This document shows, piece by piece, positions 14,701 through 29,700 of a stretch of 64,000 nucleotides of DNA. Source of the DNA: Aptenodytes patagonicus. Lineage: Eukaryota > Chordata > Aves > Sphenisciformes > Spheniscidae. The translations under genes were made by a program, and so were the position numbers. The first letter of the stretch is position 1. Every line of letters begins with the position of its first letter. The stretch covers positions 14,446,101 to 14,510,100 of the forward strand of contig NC_134950.1 of the NCBI RefSeq assembly GCF_965638725.1, read 5' to 3'. Below the pieces are notes generated by a model, which did no database searches, had not been told where the DNA came from, and worked only from the letters and a program-made list of their open reading frames with translations.

Positions 14701-17700
14701 TTGTCCTCTTTTACTAAACTGTGAGAGAATATGAGAGGATAACATTTGTATAGATAATTTAAACGAGATTTGCCTTGTGTGATTAGGAAGGATCCTAATG
14801 AGAGAAGGGCTTGCATCTTTACCATTGACCTGTTTTTCATTACTGAAGCAGTTTTATCCAGTCCTGAGAAACTGCCCTTTAACATCTGGCACATTACTAC
14901 ATAGATTACATATAAACGTTTATATAGCTTTTTTAGGTCATTGAAGGCTGTCTGTTCTCTGTGTATCATTATTTTTAGTGTTTAAAAGTTTACAGCTACA
15001 CTCCAGGGGTTGAAGTGGGGAGACTACTAGTAGTTCGGTTTTGTAGGATTTGCCAAGTGTCAGGCACAGAAAATAAACAATTTTGATGTTCCTATCAGAG
15101 AGTTTGTTTTTCTTTTTTCTTGAGAGAAGAATGTGTGCAGTGTTACTTACAACCATTACCTCTTTTTGCAAGTAAGAAATAGGGTATACATTCTTATTAT
15201 GATTCATGGGGCTTTAAGTACTTAAATTTCTATGCATCAAGATGACATAATGTTTCAATTTATTTTCTGTAAGGGATAACTGTAGCATTCCAGGGTGCTT
15301 TGAAAAAATGTTTGTTAATGTGAGACAAGTTAGTAGCCAGGTTTAAAGCTGCATGATTCTAGAATCATGAGTTGCTTTCATTTAACATAAGCACATGCAA
15401 TAGAAAAGACTCTTGATTGATACATGTAATCTTTTTTTTTTCTTCTGTGTTAATCTGCATTAAATTGATAATGTTCACAAGTTCCAAAGTTTGCAGAGAA
15501 ATTCAGCAACCAATTGTATTGAAGCTTAGCTGTTCCGCTGGAAAAGGGGAGAGATACTGAATGGGAATTCATCGTATCATTTCAAGATGTACTAGTTTAA
15601 GAAGTTGAGTAAACTATTTACTGTTAAAATATTAGAATAGTTTTAATATTTGTGAATGTGTCATTCTCTGGAGAGTATTTTGATGTTAGAAACGTCCAGA
15701 TTAATACTCATATCGCTTTCTCCTTACCCAGCTGTTCATGAAACTCATCAGAGTTACTTGTAACTGGGTAAGTGTATGTACAGCTAAGCTTACTCAAAAC
15801 ACTCTTTAGCCCCATGAAACTTAGTATTTACAGGGATAGATCTTGTAATTTTATTTTGTGCTAAGTCTTGCACAGCCACATTAACATGGCAATTGGCACA
15901 TCTGTGTCTTGTTTACCAGATATAGTTCTATTCCTGCTGTGGAACAATATGTTCAATAAACTTGCAATCAGTCAAGAGCTGGGCTGAGTTAACACCAGAA
16001 TCACTGTATCTGCAGCATTGCACCAGATGTTAGATGTCTTTCTGTTGTGATTGGTGCCAAACGTGCTTTGACCATTTGTGTATGAAGATACAAAAGCAGT
16101 ACACAGTTTGCAGTGAAAAATAAAATCAATGAAGCATTGCTTTGTGCAGTAAGAATAGATATCTCCAGTATGAGTACAAATTAAAGTATTGAGTATCCAG
16201 TGAAGTATGTGACATAGTAGTGACATCAAAAAGTATGTTTATGTATTGCTGGTTTGTGTTCTCTATCAGTGTGGTTTCCAGAGGGTACAGATCTCAGTCA
16301 TGCTGAAGGCTGCTACTACATTTCATGGAATACATAGGCAAGTGCAACCAAATCCACTGATACAGGAAGCCAGTTTGGTAACAAAATGTTCTACTTAGTT
16401 GTCCGATAGTAAAACCTAAAGTGAAACTTTAAAAATAAAAGCATATGGGTGTGATTATTTTCCTTTTATTTTTCATTGTGTTATTATAGCACTTGGTTTC
16501 CCAGTCTTGTTCTACTAAACGTGTCCAGCTTACAACCCAAACGGCTCAAAGCCTTCCTTTTAAACAGGATGTGGCGGGTGAGTTTGAGTCAATAAGAGGC
16601 AGGAATAATGAGGGAAGTGTATCTTAAGCACAGAAAATGCCATACTCCGGTGGATCCAGATCACTTAAACTGTCTTATTTGTGGGGGAGGAGAAGATTGT
16701 ATCTCTGTATTAACAATAATATCTTTTGGATTTTAGGAACTTCACATGACTGGAGATTACGATGTGGTGCTGTGGACCTCTATTTCACACTTTTTGGCCT
16801 CAGCAGACCTTCTTGTTTACCATTACCAGAGCTTGGACTTGTTCTTAATCTGAAAGAAAAGAAGGCTGTACTTAATCCAACGATTATCCCCGAATCAGTT
16901 GCAAATAATCAGGAACCTGTGAATAGTACTAACAATCACGGACAGTCAGTAGGATTTCAGAACACCGTAAGCACAAACCATCTGCATACATCCCATTCAG
17001 CTGGCTCTGAGTCCTTGCGTGGGTTGCTGATTTAATTTTGTATTGTGTTCAAGCTTCTCATGCTTTACCTAAGCTACCTTTATACCTTGTTACTCTTTAT
17101 TCCTTCCACTGGAAAAGCTGGCATATACCATAACTTTTTTGCCTTTTTTTAACTTTGTATAGCGTATGCAAGCTTTTTACTTGTTTTTTCTAGTCTCATC
17201 ATTTCTGTTCTTTATAAAACTTTCCTTTTTCTATATTGCTTATGAGACATGATGTGATTCACAGAAATGTTTGATGCTGTGATGAAAACTTTTTTTTTAT
17301 TAGACTAAGAATATTGCTTATAGGCCAGTTATGCAGTTTTCCAAAACAAAACCTTTTATCAGTAAATTTGTTACATCTTAAAATACATAGATATACCTCT
17401 TTTTAAACAACTTTAAGAGATGTGAAAGTTGGAACTTTAACACACCTTCATTGAACACTTGAATCTGACTACTTAGTGCTGTGCTCTGAAGGATTTGTAA
17501 CACCTGAAAAATCGCATACATTAAGTTTGATATCTTTCTGGCTTCGGAGGCTTCAGTCCTAACATAATCCATTGTGTAGTTAGAAAATGGATCTTGCAAA
17601 CTGTTCAAGTCGTACTTTTCTTAAGAGTAACTGCCACTGCTGCAAGACTAAATCTTTTTGTTGGACAAATTTAATTATGAGGGGAAAAAAAACTCAACAG

Positions 17701-20700
17701 ACATGGAGATAATGAGTAATTTTCTTAACAGTTTCAAAAATTACATTTGATTGAAACTGCTTAGGAGTAAATCCTGAAAGAGAATGTGAACATGTAGTTA
17801 GCATGTTTGAAACTCTTTCCACCCTTTTGAATGGGATGGTTTACTGTTACTTTATCAGTCCCATAGTTAATTTCTAAATCGTTTTTATTGAGAAGTATAC
17901 TGAGAGTGCAAATTATCACAGTACCTTGCAGGCTGTTTCCAGTAGGGGGAGAAAATGATGATGGAGTCAAATACCCTTAGAGCTATCCTACATATTTACA
18001 GAATGTGTAATAAGTCCTAATTTGCTGCGCACAAACATCAAAATTAAATAGCAGGAGACATTTTGTTTGCAGATTTTTAGGCTGCAGTTCAGTGAACATA
18101 CGAACTTTTTTTAGCAGTCAGACTATCTCAATCAAAAAATTTCCTCTTAACTCTTCTTTTTCCTATGCTGTCCTCTCCCTTGTGCTAGCACAGTTGTTGT
18201 TGCTGCATAGTGAGTTGGATCAGGGGAGGATCTGGTTGAAAAAAAAACATTTTTATGAACAGATACTTGCTGCTGGGTCAGCTTCCTGGTCCAGTTCATC
18301 ATGTAGTTATACAAATGCTTGTGGCGGCCCAAGACAGAAATGTGTGAGGAAGGGGAAGAGGCTGCTTCTTTTAGCAGCAGTACTGGCTTACACTAGTCTG
18401 AAAATAACAGCATTAGTATAAGCCTCAATTCATACTTCATCCCTCGTATCTTCTCCTACCCCTTTTGTTAAGGTTACCATTTTCACTGTAACTCCCCCAA
18501 AATTCAGGGAACTGATTTTCCTTGTAAAAAAAACCAAACCAGTAATATAAGACAAAGGCTGCCTCTCACATCAGCCAAAGTTTATCCAAAAGCGTTTCAC
18601 AACAGCAGTGTGTTGGGTTAAATAATAGGGATGAAAAAAGGGAAATGTATATTTGAGGGGAAAAAAGAATCAGCAGGTGATAGAATACATCAGATTAACT
18701 AGATTCTTTAAAGCAGACTGTATATTCTGAAAGCATAAACACGTTAAAATCAGTACTGATAGACTTGTGACACTGAATTTGCTGAGGATGGTAAAAGTTA
18801 CCCACTTCACAAAATTGAATTTGAATTGTTCAGGGCAAGAGTTTGTGGGGCCGGAGTGCCCTTTGTAGGATAGAGGAAGAGCAGTTCAGTGGAGCAGCAT
18901 ATGCTCTTGACAGTCTATGATATGGCTTTTATCTAGTTTCTAGTGGGTTTTTAATTATGTTTGCTTCTGTGGGTGCTTTATTTTTCCTTCTGTATTTTGT
19001 GTATTGGACTTGTTGGAACACCTGTCTCCTGTTTTGATGACTATATGTGTAACACAGTAGACTCTCCTGCTATTTTTATATTCCTTTGACCCTGGGTTTT
19101 TTATAATCTAAGCAGTAATTTACAAAACAGTTTAACTCTTTTTAATAAATATTGTTGTGAAATAAAAAAAAACCCCAAGTTATGAGTGCTCATTATGATT
19201 TGTATTCAACAAAGTAAGCATTAGCTTTTAAAGCTAACTAAAAGAAGATTTAGCTAAATCCCATGCGTAGATCAGAGGCTATCACAGTTTTTCAACTGAG
19301 ATTTGGACTGAGGAGACTCTGCGAGGCACAGATTTATAGAAAGGCTATTCAGAGGCAGCAAATGTTGTTGCACACCAACAGTACCATGATTGTGAGAAGG
19401 GACAGAAAAGATGCCAATGCTAGATATGCAGAGGGAGCAGGGGTAGAAGTAAAGAGAAACTATGTTTGTAGGAGAGGTTGGCACAAATCCATACAGGGTT
19501 TTAGAAAATACTTTCTGCCAGAACTACAGGGAAAACTTTGTTCAAATCACCCACTTTACTCAGAAGTGTTTTCAGCTATCAGGTCTCTTTTAGGCTGAAA
19601 CATGGCTCTTGCTATCTTCTAATTTTGGTCTTTTAATGCTGCTTCAGGAGGATGATCATCTTATTAAGGAAACAGCATCCAGCATTTCTGGTCATCAGCA
19701 GGGGGTGAAGAGGAAGGCTGATATGCCACTCGGGTCTCCATTGGAGCCAGGGCAAATACTAGAGAAGAATGAAGACAGTAAAGTCAAACTCAAAATCAGA
19801 GTAAGAAATGGAAATTCAACTTGCACAATATGTAGGGTATTCAGAATAACAGCAGCAGCTTCTGCTGACTTCCCTTAAAGCTGTGTTCAAACAAAAGACA
19901 TGTTGTGTATATGTGTACAGTAGTTGTTACACTTACTTTGGCAAAATCATTTCCCATCAGATTCTTTATTGGCTGGCAAGAACTAAAGTTGACAGTTAAT
20001 GCTCTTGTTCACACAGCTTCATGGTAAATTAGAAAGAAGAAAAGACACTGATGCTTCTTAATTTTATTGAATTTTTATTCCTTTGCAGTGGTAGATATCA
20101 CTTCCTTTCCCTCTCACCCCCAGTTTACCTCAAAAATAAAATATTTTAAGTTCTATTTAGTGATATTCTTATGAATTATTAGCATCTGCTTATTTTTTTT
20201 CCTGATATCTTAGTTCTCAAACTCTCAAGAAGAGGAGGAAATTGATATGGACACAGTTCATGACAGCCAAGCCTTTATTTACCATCATTTGAATATGTTG
20301 GAGAGACCATCCACACCAGGTACGAGTAAATTTATTGGCAAAATGATAGTACGAATTTTTCAACTATTTCGGTTGTGGGGTTTTTTTGCTACTGCTTATT
20401 CCCATACGTACAGTGCTGGTAAGTGTTAAATGTTCACTGAATTTAAGGAAGTATGTAAAGAGTGCATAAGAACACTTCTTTAGCTTCCCAGGATACTTAC
20501 CAATAACTGCGTACACATGTATTTTCATACATATCTAAGTAAGGCAAGTATGTATCGTGCTTATAAAAGTGAAAAGCTAAGGAATGAATAAAATAACATA
20601 AAGCTGAAATAGAACCCCATAAGCAATTAGGTAAAACTTATTTTGCCATTGTTGTCATTTAAAAAATAATAATTTTGAAGATTAACTTTTAAAAAACCAG

Positions 20701-23700
20701 CAAGACTATTCAGGTAAAAAAACCCTCTAATATTAATGATTTATAAATTAACATCAGTAGTTAAAAAACATGCAAGCCTCAAAGATGCTTAGAAGGGCTT
20801 TTCAAAGTTGAAAAGATTGCATCTATGAGTAAAATGGTTTCATTTCAAGCACTTCTTTTCTTTTACTACTTTTCTTAGAATCTTTTTCATAAACTATTTG
20901 GCTAAATTACTTCTCAAAGAATAGTGTTTCTTAAAACCTTAAAGGAGGCTGAACTTCATTGATGAACTTCCACCTTCTTTGCTTATCTGTCACTAGCAAA
21001 GAAATTCTGTGTTTAGTCTCATTTTCTCAAAATATTTTAACCACATTTCTTAAGTTTAGTTCCAGAATGTGCCAGTGGAGCTAAGCTGAGGTAGTGTGAC
21101 TACGTAACAAGCATTTTGAGAGATCTTCGGTACACATCCAAAACAAGGTTTTAAGGTTTGTCGTGGTTTAACCTCAGCCGGCAACTAAGCACCATGCAGC
21201 CGCTCGCTCACTCCCCCCCGGTGGGATGGGGGAGAGAATCGGAAGGGTAAAAGTGAGAAAACTCATGGGTTGAGATAAAGGCAGTTTAATAGGTAAAGCA
21301 GAAGCCACACACGCAAGCAAAGCAAAACAAGGAATTCATTCACTACTTCCCATGGGCAGGCAGGTGTTCAGCCATCTCCAGGAAAGCAGGGCTCCATCAT
21401 GCGTAACGGTTACTTGGGAAGACAAACGCCATCACTCCAAACGTCCCCCCCTTCCTTCTTCTTCCCCCAGCTTTATATACTGAGCATGACGTCACGTGGT
21501 ATGGAATATCCCTTTGGCCAGTTTGGGTCAGCTGTCCTGGTCGTGCCCCCTCCCAGCTTCTTGTGCACCTCCAGCCTTCTCAGTCAGTAGAGCATGGGAA
21601 GCTGAAAAGTCCTTGACTAGTGTAAACACTACCTAGCAACAACTAAAACATCGGTGTGTTATCAACACTGTTCTCACCCTAAATCCAAAACACAGCACTG
21701 TACCAGCTACTAGGAAGGAAATTAACTCTGTCCCTGCCGAAACCAATTGCAGTACTGCAATGTGTAAAAGTGAAGTATTTGGCTTTAGAAGTAGGATTCA
21801 GAGTAATTACCCTCTTGCTTGTTTTTCTGTGTTTATCCAGTGGTTGCCTAATGTAAAACACAAGTAGACTTTAGCAGCAGGATCTGGAATGTTGGTTCCG
21901 TCTTGAGTGCCCTAGGTCCTGAGCTACACTGACAGGCGACCTCATCGCTTTCCCTGTGACCTGGCAATTTAGCAGCCCCGTTTAAGAGAAGGGCTGGTGG
22001 ATGTTCCTGCTCTGAGTATCCTGCTGAGGCTGGTGCCTTGGTGCTGGCCGAGGGCGTGGAAGCTGTAGGCTCATACTCCCTTAGGGCCTAGGACTTATGT
22101 TTTTACTTCCTTGGCAGATGCTCTAGCCACTAGGGGGTTTTGGTTTTTTTTATAAAAGGTAACTGCTGTCATTGCTCAGCTAACAAATTAAGTTCATATG
22201 GGGACATAAAACACAGGGAGGTCTAGTTTCTGGATTCCAGATGGCCTTTGGTTAATGACATGTGCCTGTAACAGCCAGCTCTGCCAGGATGGATTTGCTG
22301 TTAGATATGTAGAGTAGCAAAACTCACAACTTTTTGCCTAAATCATAGGCTTTTCAGCAGAGTAAAGGGGAAGGCTGCATATAGGTTGCTCTCGTGAACT
22401 TAGGAGCCTAATTCCGCACAACCTTTACTTTAAACCTCTCAGCTGCTTTGAATTTTGTCCTCAGTGTTATGGTCAACCATCACATTTTCTGTTACGGCAG
22501 AGAATGACACATCCAGGGCACGCGAGTGCAAAGCTGATCCGCTGAGGATTAGTATTTATAACTCGTACATGATATTTTGCAACAATTTTTTTTACTAGAT
22601 TTACACACTCTACGGAATATAAAGTCATAAACAAAACTCTGCCAAATACTTCACAAATAGGACTTACGGGACCCTTTGTACGCCAGCTCTGTGCTCCAGG
22701 ACTGTTGCATATTAAGTTTGCACTAGAGTTCAGAAAGGGTAAGGTCTGATCAGGAATGGAGTAATGGCTAGTTGACTGCTGCTTTTGTAGACCTACAGCA
22801 GACAAAAGCTACTTCGAGTTTCACTTGTGTGCTGAATGACCTTCTCACCTCTGCCGTTTAGGCATTCAGCACACTGAAATACATTTTCTTTCCTAGGTAA
22901 TAAATGAGACAAATGCTGGGGTTTTGCCACAGAATTCATTTTAAATAATAAGCCTTTGAAAAGCATTATTTTCAAACACTTCAGATTAATTTCATTTTCT
23001 TTGGTTTATGCGGTTAGAAACAGTTCCACTTCAGATATCCTTTGCTTCTAAAATTTCACCTGTTTCATATTCATAGCATTTTTCTTAGAAGCAGAGATGT
23101 ATGAATTTCAGACTGAGTAAATAAAGACAGTTCAATCTTTAGGAAATGGCATACTTCTGAGAAGAAATGCCAAACAGATGGGGAAAAATAAAAGCATACG
23201 TAAATAAAATGGTTCACACATAGGAGTGTTCTGTTTTACAAAGGAATCACAGATAATATTTCCTGAGGGCCTTTGAGTTTTTGCAGCAATGCCGGAGGAT
23301 GGGTGCACTTCAGTGAGTGATTACTGTGAAACAGATTGACAACAGGTTCTGAAATGGTCTCAGTATCTTGTTAGTAAATCTGCAAGATCTCGTATCTGCC
23401 TCAGTTCTGTGACTCTTACTTAGAAGGCAGCGAGCTCTTAGTCCATACTCAGTTTTCCTCTCACAGCTGTGGGTTATGTCCCCACATGTCACATGAAGTG
23501 TTAGGTCATCAGCCAAACACAGCCTGCGAACAGCAGCTGCCAGGAGGAAGTTCATGTTGGGTCTAAATCCTGCCATATCTGTGTGGTTTTTTTTTTTTTT
23601 TTTTTACACTCCCCACACCACCCCGAATGATAATTTGGATTTGTTCAAGTTGATGTAACCCCCATAAAGCCAGGAAAATATTATTTTCCTTTAAAAGATT

Positions 23701-26700
23701 TTTTCTGTATGCTTCTGCTCATGTGTGAAAGGTTAGGGTTGAGACACACTGCAAGGGCAATAAAAGAAGTCTTGTACTACAACTCATGCAGGATTACAGG
23801 TTTCAGTACTATAATTACAGCACCTTTCGTAGTTGTTCATAGAGAAGATGTTTTAAATCCTGCTAAAGTATCCTGTCTACGATAATAGAACTGTGGACTC
23901 TGGTAGTTATAAGGGGTTCTGAGCATTTTTCAGGAAGTTATTAAAGCAAACAAAACATCAGTTGTGAACTGTGTGAAGAATGTTGTTGTGTTGATTATTC
24001 ATCTGCCCTAAGGACTAGAAACATGGTAGCCTCCTTTGAGCCTCTAAAGCTGTGCAAGGTCACGTTTCGAATGCGAGAACAGATTTTTATTTGCTACTAA
24101 ATCATCAAGAAAGTAGTAATGCTCCTTACTCTTACCTTACAATCAAAAGAATTTCAAGATCAGATTTTGTGTAAGCAGTAGATTTAAACTCTCATTTCAG
24201 ACTGTAAGGTGACTTGTCATGCATTGCTGACTTCAGTGAAATTGGATTAAGATACGCTTCTTTATTTATTTTAATATTTCACTCATCTGAAAGTACAATA
24301 CTTCAAAATTAATCTTGAAGAAGTTCTGCTGTACGTGTCAGTAGTTATTGATTGGCCTGTTCTTTTCTGCTTCCAAGATAAATGCCTGGCTGTAGCCTGC
24401 GTGATCTACCAGTGAAGTTGCACATCATTATGGCTCAACAGGTCATCACTGATAAACATTTAGTTAGAATTTTCCCAGCTATTTTTGGTAGTTTGACAGT
24501 TGATACAAAGCCGTATCCAATTCTCTCTTTTCTTTATTTCTACAAAAGAAAAAAACTAAATACAGCGATGTTCTCTTTGTGCACTGGCAGTCCTTTTTCT
24601 GATAACATTCGGGAGCAGTGGGCTTTGAGGACACATCCTGAGCATTCGAACTCAGATCAGAAAAATCCTTTGGCCATTCTATTAATCCTTTTGCTGTTTT
24701 CCAGGATAACCAAACTGGACTTTTCCACCGCTGACCTTGTAGATCACTGTCTACCATGTAGATGTACATGAAACTTTGAAGGTCTAGGCCACACTCATAC
24801 GTGTTGATTGGATTGCGGTCTTACTTATCACAGTTACTGCCTGCAGCTTCAGGAAATAATGATTTAGCTGGATTGAATTGTTTCTGGAACGATTTTAAGC
24901 TGGATACAGCACATACTGCAGTAAACTGTAGAGGGAAACTACTGTAGTCATTATGTTTAAACAGTACATTTACAACAGTAGATTTGAGCTTGTGGTGCAA
25001 ATCACCGCATTTCAAGTGCGGATACAGTAGTTAATAGGAACGCAGTCTGAACGGTATAAAAAGCCCGGTCCTCTGCAGCTCAGCAGAGTTACCTGAGTTA
25101 TCTATAAGAGCACCAGTACCTCAAAGTTCAGCCATTAGTTAGTGGCTCCTTGCCAAAAAGGGTTACCAAAACATCAGCACACAGACAAACATATAAATGA
25201 GCACTTCTTGGATGTGAGGACACCACTGACAATGATGGATTTTTGCTTTACTTTTTAAGGAGGGAAAAGCTGTTACAACTGTTCTGTTAGACTACCCTTT
25301 AATAACATATAATATTAATATAGTATCTGTTTGACAGTATCCGTTACACATAAGTTGACTTTATTACCTAAAATATAACTGTTTCCAAACTGGTAACTCA
25401 TAGGCTTTCAGGTTCCATAGATAATTTTACCTCACTGAAATAGTATGTGGTTAATTGTACACTTCACAAGGCAGGGTATTTTCAAGTGCTTTATCCTAAA
25501 GTACATGAAAGCAGCTTTAATAAAAGCATAAGCCCTGCAGATATAGTGACAACATAAATGAGAATTGTTGCAGTGTGTCAACTACATGATTTAATAAAAC
25601 CAACATAATATTGTAGCTGTGATTGTCTCTGAGAAAACAACTGATCACTCTCAGACTTAGAAGATGGATGAGGCTAGCAACGAGATTTTCAAGTGAACTA
25701 CCTGAAACTGTTAGAGGCACAAAGTATTCTGAATTGACTTACTGATTTAAATGTTCTTTTTCTCTAGAGTAGGGAATACTCTAGAATTTTCTAGAATATT
25801 AAAGTAAATGTAGTAAAACTAACACCATAGTTAAGCTATTATTTTAATGTAAGGACAAAGCTTATAGCTGTTAAATGAAAGTCAAATGAGGAAATTAATA
25901 AAACGGTTACCAGTTAAAAGCATACTGTAGTTTAGTCACCAGCTCGTCTATGCAATACTTTAGCAGAGGCTATCCTTTGGTATAGGTATAAGGAATTATC
26001 TATCTGGATATAAATCCCACTAAAAATACGAAGTCAAATGAATCTGTAAATTGGAACTAGTTAATATTTTTATGTTGGAGCCAAATTAAATGATTTGTTT
26101 AGCACACCCTCAGAAAACTTTTGAGTGTTTTGTTTGTTTTTTTTTAACTAGATCTTTACTTCTAACTCTCAAACTTTAAATTTTGTCATGTGGTCCTTAA
26201 AAGAACACTCAACTAGACAGAAAATTGGTAACTTTTTTTCAGAGATACGTAATTTGAAAATTCTGCTTCTTAAGACAAATGGCAAGACACTCTTGCGTTC
26301 TGGGAGCTTGGAATTATTTACGCTTGGTAACTTTCTGTATGTGCTTTGTTGATGGTTCAACAGATGCATAAACACAGCATTAAATTAAAAAATAGTGTGT
26401 CTTGAATGTTTCCAGGGTAATACTAAAAAAGAAAAGTAGAAATAAGGAAAAACAGGATAATTGTTAAAACAGTTTTTAAGATCTTTTCAGAATTTTTAGT
26501 GTTCTCTCTTCAGAGAAAATGCTAGCCAGAGCTGCAGTTCAACTGCTAGGCAAAGAAGGTGCATTATTTTTCTCATTAGCAAGCTTTCTTTGGGTTCTGG
26601 GAGAGACATACTAAATGCTTGTGTGCTTGTGTTGATGTCCCCTTCTTCCCAGAGGTGGTCGGTGTCACGTTCTGGAGCACCAGCCTGTCCTCAGCCGAAA

Positions 26701-29700
26701 CACTGGACCCACGGGCCTTATCCTTTGCTGTGACATGTCAAGTTGGTTTCTCCCTCTCTGACGTTTGAATAAATCAGGGTGCAAATGGGGTCATTTTTAA
26801 CAAGTGTCAATTTGGAAAAGTCCTACATAAGCCAGCTGTTTTAAATAGATTGTACATGCAAAGAAGCAGAGACTGTAAGTCTGTGGTGTCCCACACTCTT
26901 CACACAAAATCAGAAATACAGGAGAGACCATATGGAAGACCTTATGAAAGCTTGTTGGCATTAAAGTCTCAGGTTACACGTTCCCAAATTATAAAGGTTC
27001 AATAACAAAATCAGAGTAAAATAGGTAAAACACTGTACCCAACAACATTGTTCAACGTTCATGCACCAATGATGCTTAAAAAGAAAAAAACTTACCCTAG
27101 ATAATTGATGAACAGGATGTTATAATTATCTGACAGCGATTTTTATTATGACAGAAAACGTTACTTTAAAGCTTATCAAGATCTAAACCCCTTTCATTCT
27201 AAAATTAAACTACGAGATCTGTGTTTTCATATTTTATTCTCTCTCACAATATCTACAGCATTTGTATTGGTCCCTGTGACAAGGTGTGCACAAAGTTTCT
27301 GATCTTTGTCCCATGGGATAGTCATCCTGTCTTAATTTTAAACACCTATCCAGCTAGCTGGAACACCGCAAAGCCAATAATTACATTGGAATCTCCACAT
27401 CCCAAAGAGAAGGAGATCCAAGTGGATAGACACAACGTATGTGCATTTTCTTCCAAGGAATGCTACTAACCACTTCAGAAATGAGCTCCTGGGCTCACCC
27501 TCCACTTACTGTGTGTTTCTGTGATTTGAGAAACCTGGGTTCCAGTCCTGTTCCCTTTGCCAGGAGGAAGTGGGTTCCCTGCAGGAAGAGGGAGTGCTTT
27601 GTGCCTCCTTGCAGCAGTCCTGCTACCCCTGTTGATATGAGGATGATATTAATGCCCTGTAAAGCAATTCCTATTTAGCCTTGCTTTCCTAGTTTGGCAG
27701 GTTCCTGGCACGGGCTTTAAGTAGATATTAATTAAAAAGAAATTAAAATGAAGAAAAAGCATTCTGCAAGTTTAACAGTGAATTTTACAGGTACAAATCT
27801 GTAAAATTTTTTATAGAGCTTTTACAGGTCTGTCCATTTTACAGACAACTGAGTTCGGTAGTCTGCATACATCCTTTCTGAGCCATCGTCCAGGATCAAT
27901 ATATTTGATTCCTGATTTCAAAGCACTCTTTAACAGCTGGAGGAAATTTTCTGGATAGTTGTTATTTTTGTATTTAAAAGATGAGCAGATTATAGCTATC
28001 ATTGACCTCTGTGAAGAAAGTGTATGTGTACTCTTAGTACTGGCTCAGTAAAAGTAGATTTTTGTAATGACATTCTTTGATTTTTTTTTTTTTTTCTTTT
28101 TAATTGACATTTGTCCCATATTACCAATGTTGACTGTCTCCTTAAGCATCAGTAGCCCCTGAGTTGCAGTTGGATCCCATTTCTCCCCTTCCTGGAGATC
28201 TTCTGCCTTTTTCAGTTTCCAAGTGCTCATCGCCACCCCTTCAGTCCTGTTGGCTTAAGCTACTGTTGTATTTGCTCCCTAACTTGCTCCAGTCAATGGT
28301 GTTTAACTGCTTTAAATAATAGATTTTTTTAATAATCTACCTGAAATAAGTAAAGAAGTGATAATGCAGATTGTTGCATTAGCAGAGCTGGTAGTTCAGT
28401 AAACGGCAGGGAATTTGCACAAGTGGCAGGTAGCGCAACAGAGTCAAGGGTGTCTGTTTGATTGCATCCTTGGTCTTGACTGGCACTTGGCACTACTCCT
28501 ACATCATCCCTGCAGACTTGAGCCCGTGTTCTTATAGCAGTTATACTGCGTTAAAGTTTTTAAAGCTCAGAGGCTTAGCTTTGGTTTGAGGTTGTTACAA
28601 ATGTAGTGTCTAGACTTACAGGTTCAGTTTCCATATAAAAATACCTTCACAATTTGGAACTAATGGAGCTGTGAAGGTTTAAGGGGTTTTGTCGTGTGTG
28701 GTTTTTTTGCTTTCTTTTAAGTTGACTTTAGTTTGCCTTGTATATTTTAATGCATCATGTGCCGATAGCTTGAGAACATGTGAGAATGTGTTCCATACCT
28801 TGGATAATCTTTTGTACGTCTTTTATGGACAAACAGTGATGGGTCTTCTTCAGGCTTTTTGTCACGACCTTTATTTCTGTGTTACTAGAAGCTGTGTTTG
28901 TGTCCCTGCAACGGTACACCTTTAACTACTGTAGCCTGTTTTAATGGGGTCAAATACTGTGTGCTTTGGTTTTCTGAGGTACAACCGCCAACCATTCCTT
29001 TTCTAGTGGCCTGAGTCAGATATGCTCCTTTTTCCACTGTTCTGTCTTCTCTTTCATGGCTGGTTTTGCATGCTTGCAGCTGCTAAGGAAAATTTTCTTA
29101 CTTGTTTAAAAGCTGTATGCTTTATAGGAATGAGCTCAGTTTACAGGGATAGGTTTAGGTACACGTAGGAGTTCCTTAAGAGGAATATAATTAAAATTGT
29201 TAAATTGTGAAGCAATCTTGTATCTTTTTGCATCAAATACAGTATACTTACATGCTGTCTGCATTGTCGAGAACTGCTCCAGGTAACAGTGTAAAAAAGT
29301 TGCAGTAACTGTGCATTGAAGTCAGCAAGTGGAAGTTTGAATTTGTGTGCATATCTTCTATCTGCCATAATATACATGAAAAAGTAAAGTCATTGTGAGT
29401 TCTAACAATAAGTCTTTGCACTGATAACATGAGCTTACTACTGCATAGTTCTGATGAAATAAAAATTAAAGTTTTTTAAAATACTTGCATATTAGAGATT
29501 TTAAGTCTATTGGAAACTATTGTACTCTAGTCTAGCCTCCTTTGTAACATCAGCAGAATTTTATATTGCACCATATTCACATCTTGCGGTCGAGCCCAAA
29601 CATACTTCTAGAAAGACGTCACTTCTGCTGTTTAAGACTTTAAGCAGTAGAGATTCCACCATGTCCCGTAGTTAGTCATTGATTATTCTCACTGTAAAAA

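Noticed and set aside
24382..24771. 129-codon plus-strand open frame, considered as the missing TAF2 linker exon
   Set aside because: It contains a QWAL string vaguely like the expected QWSL, but nothing around it matches and there is no suitable splice phase.
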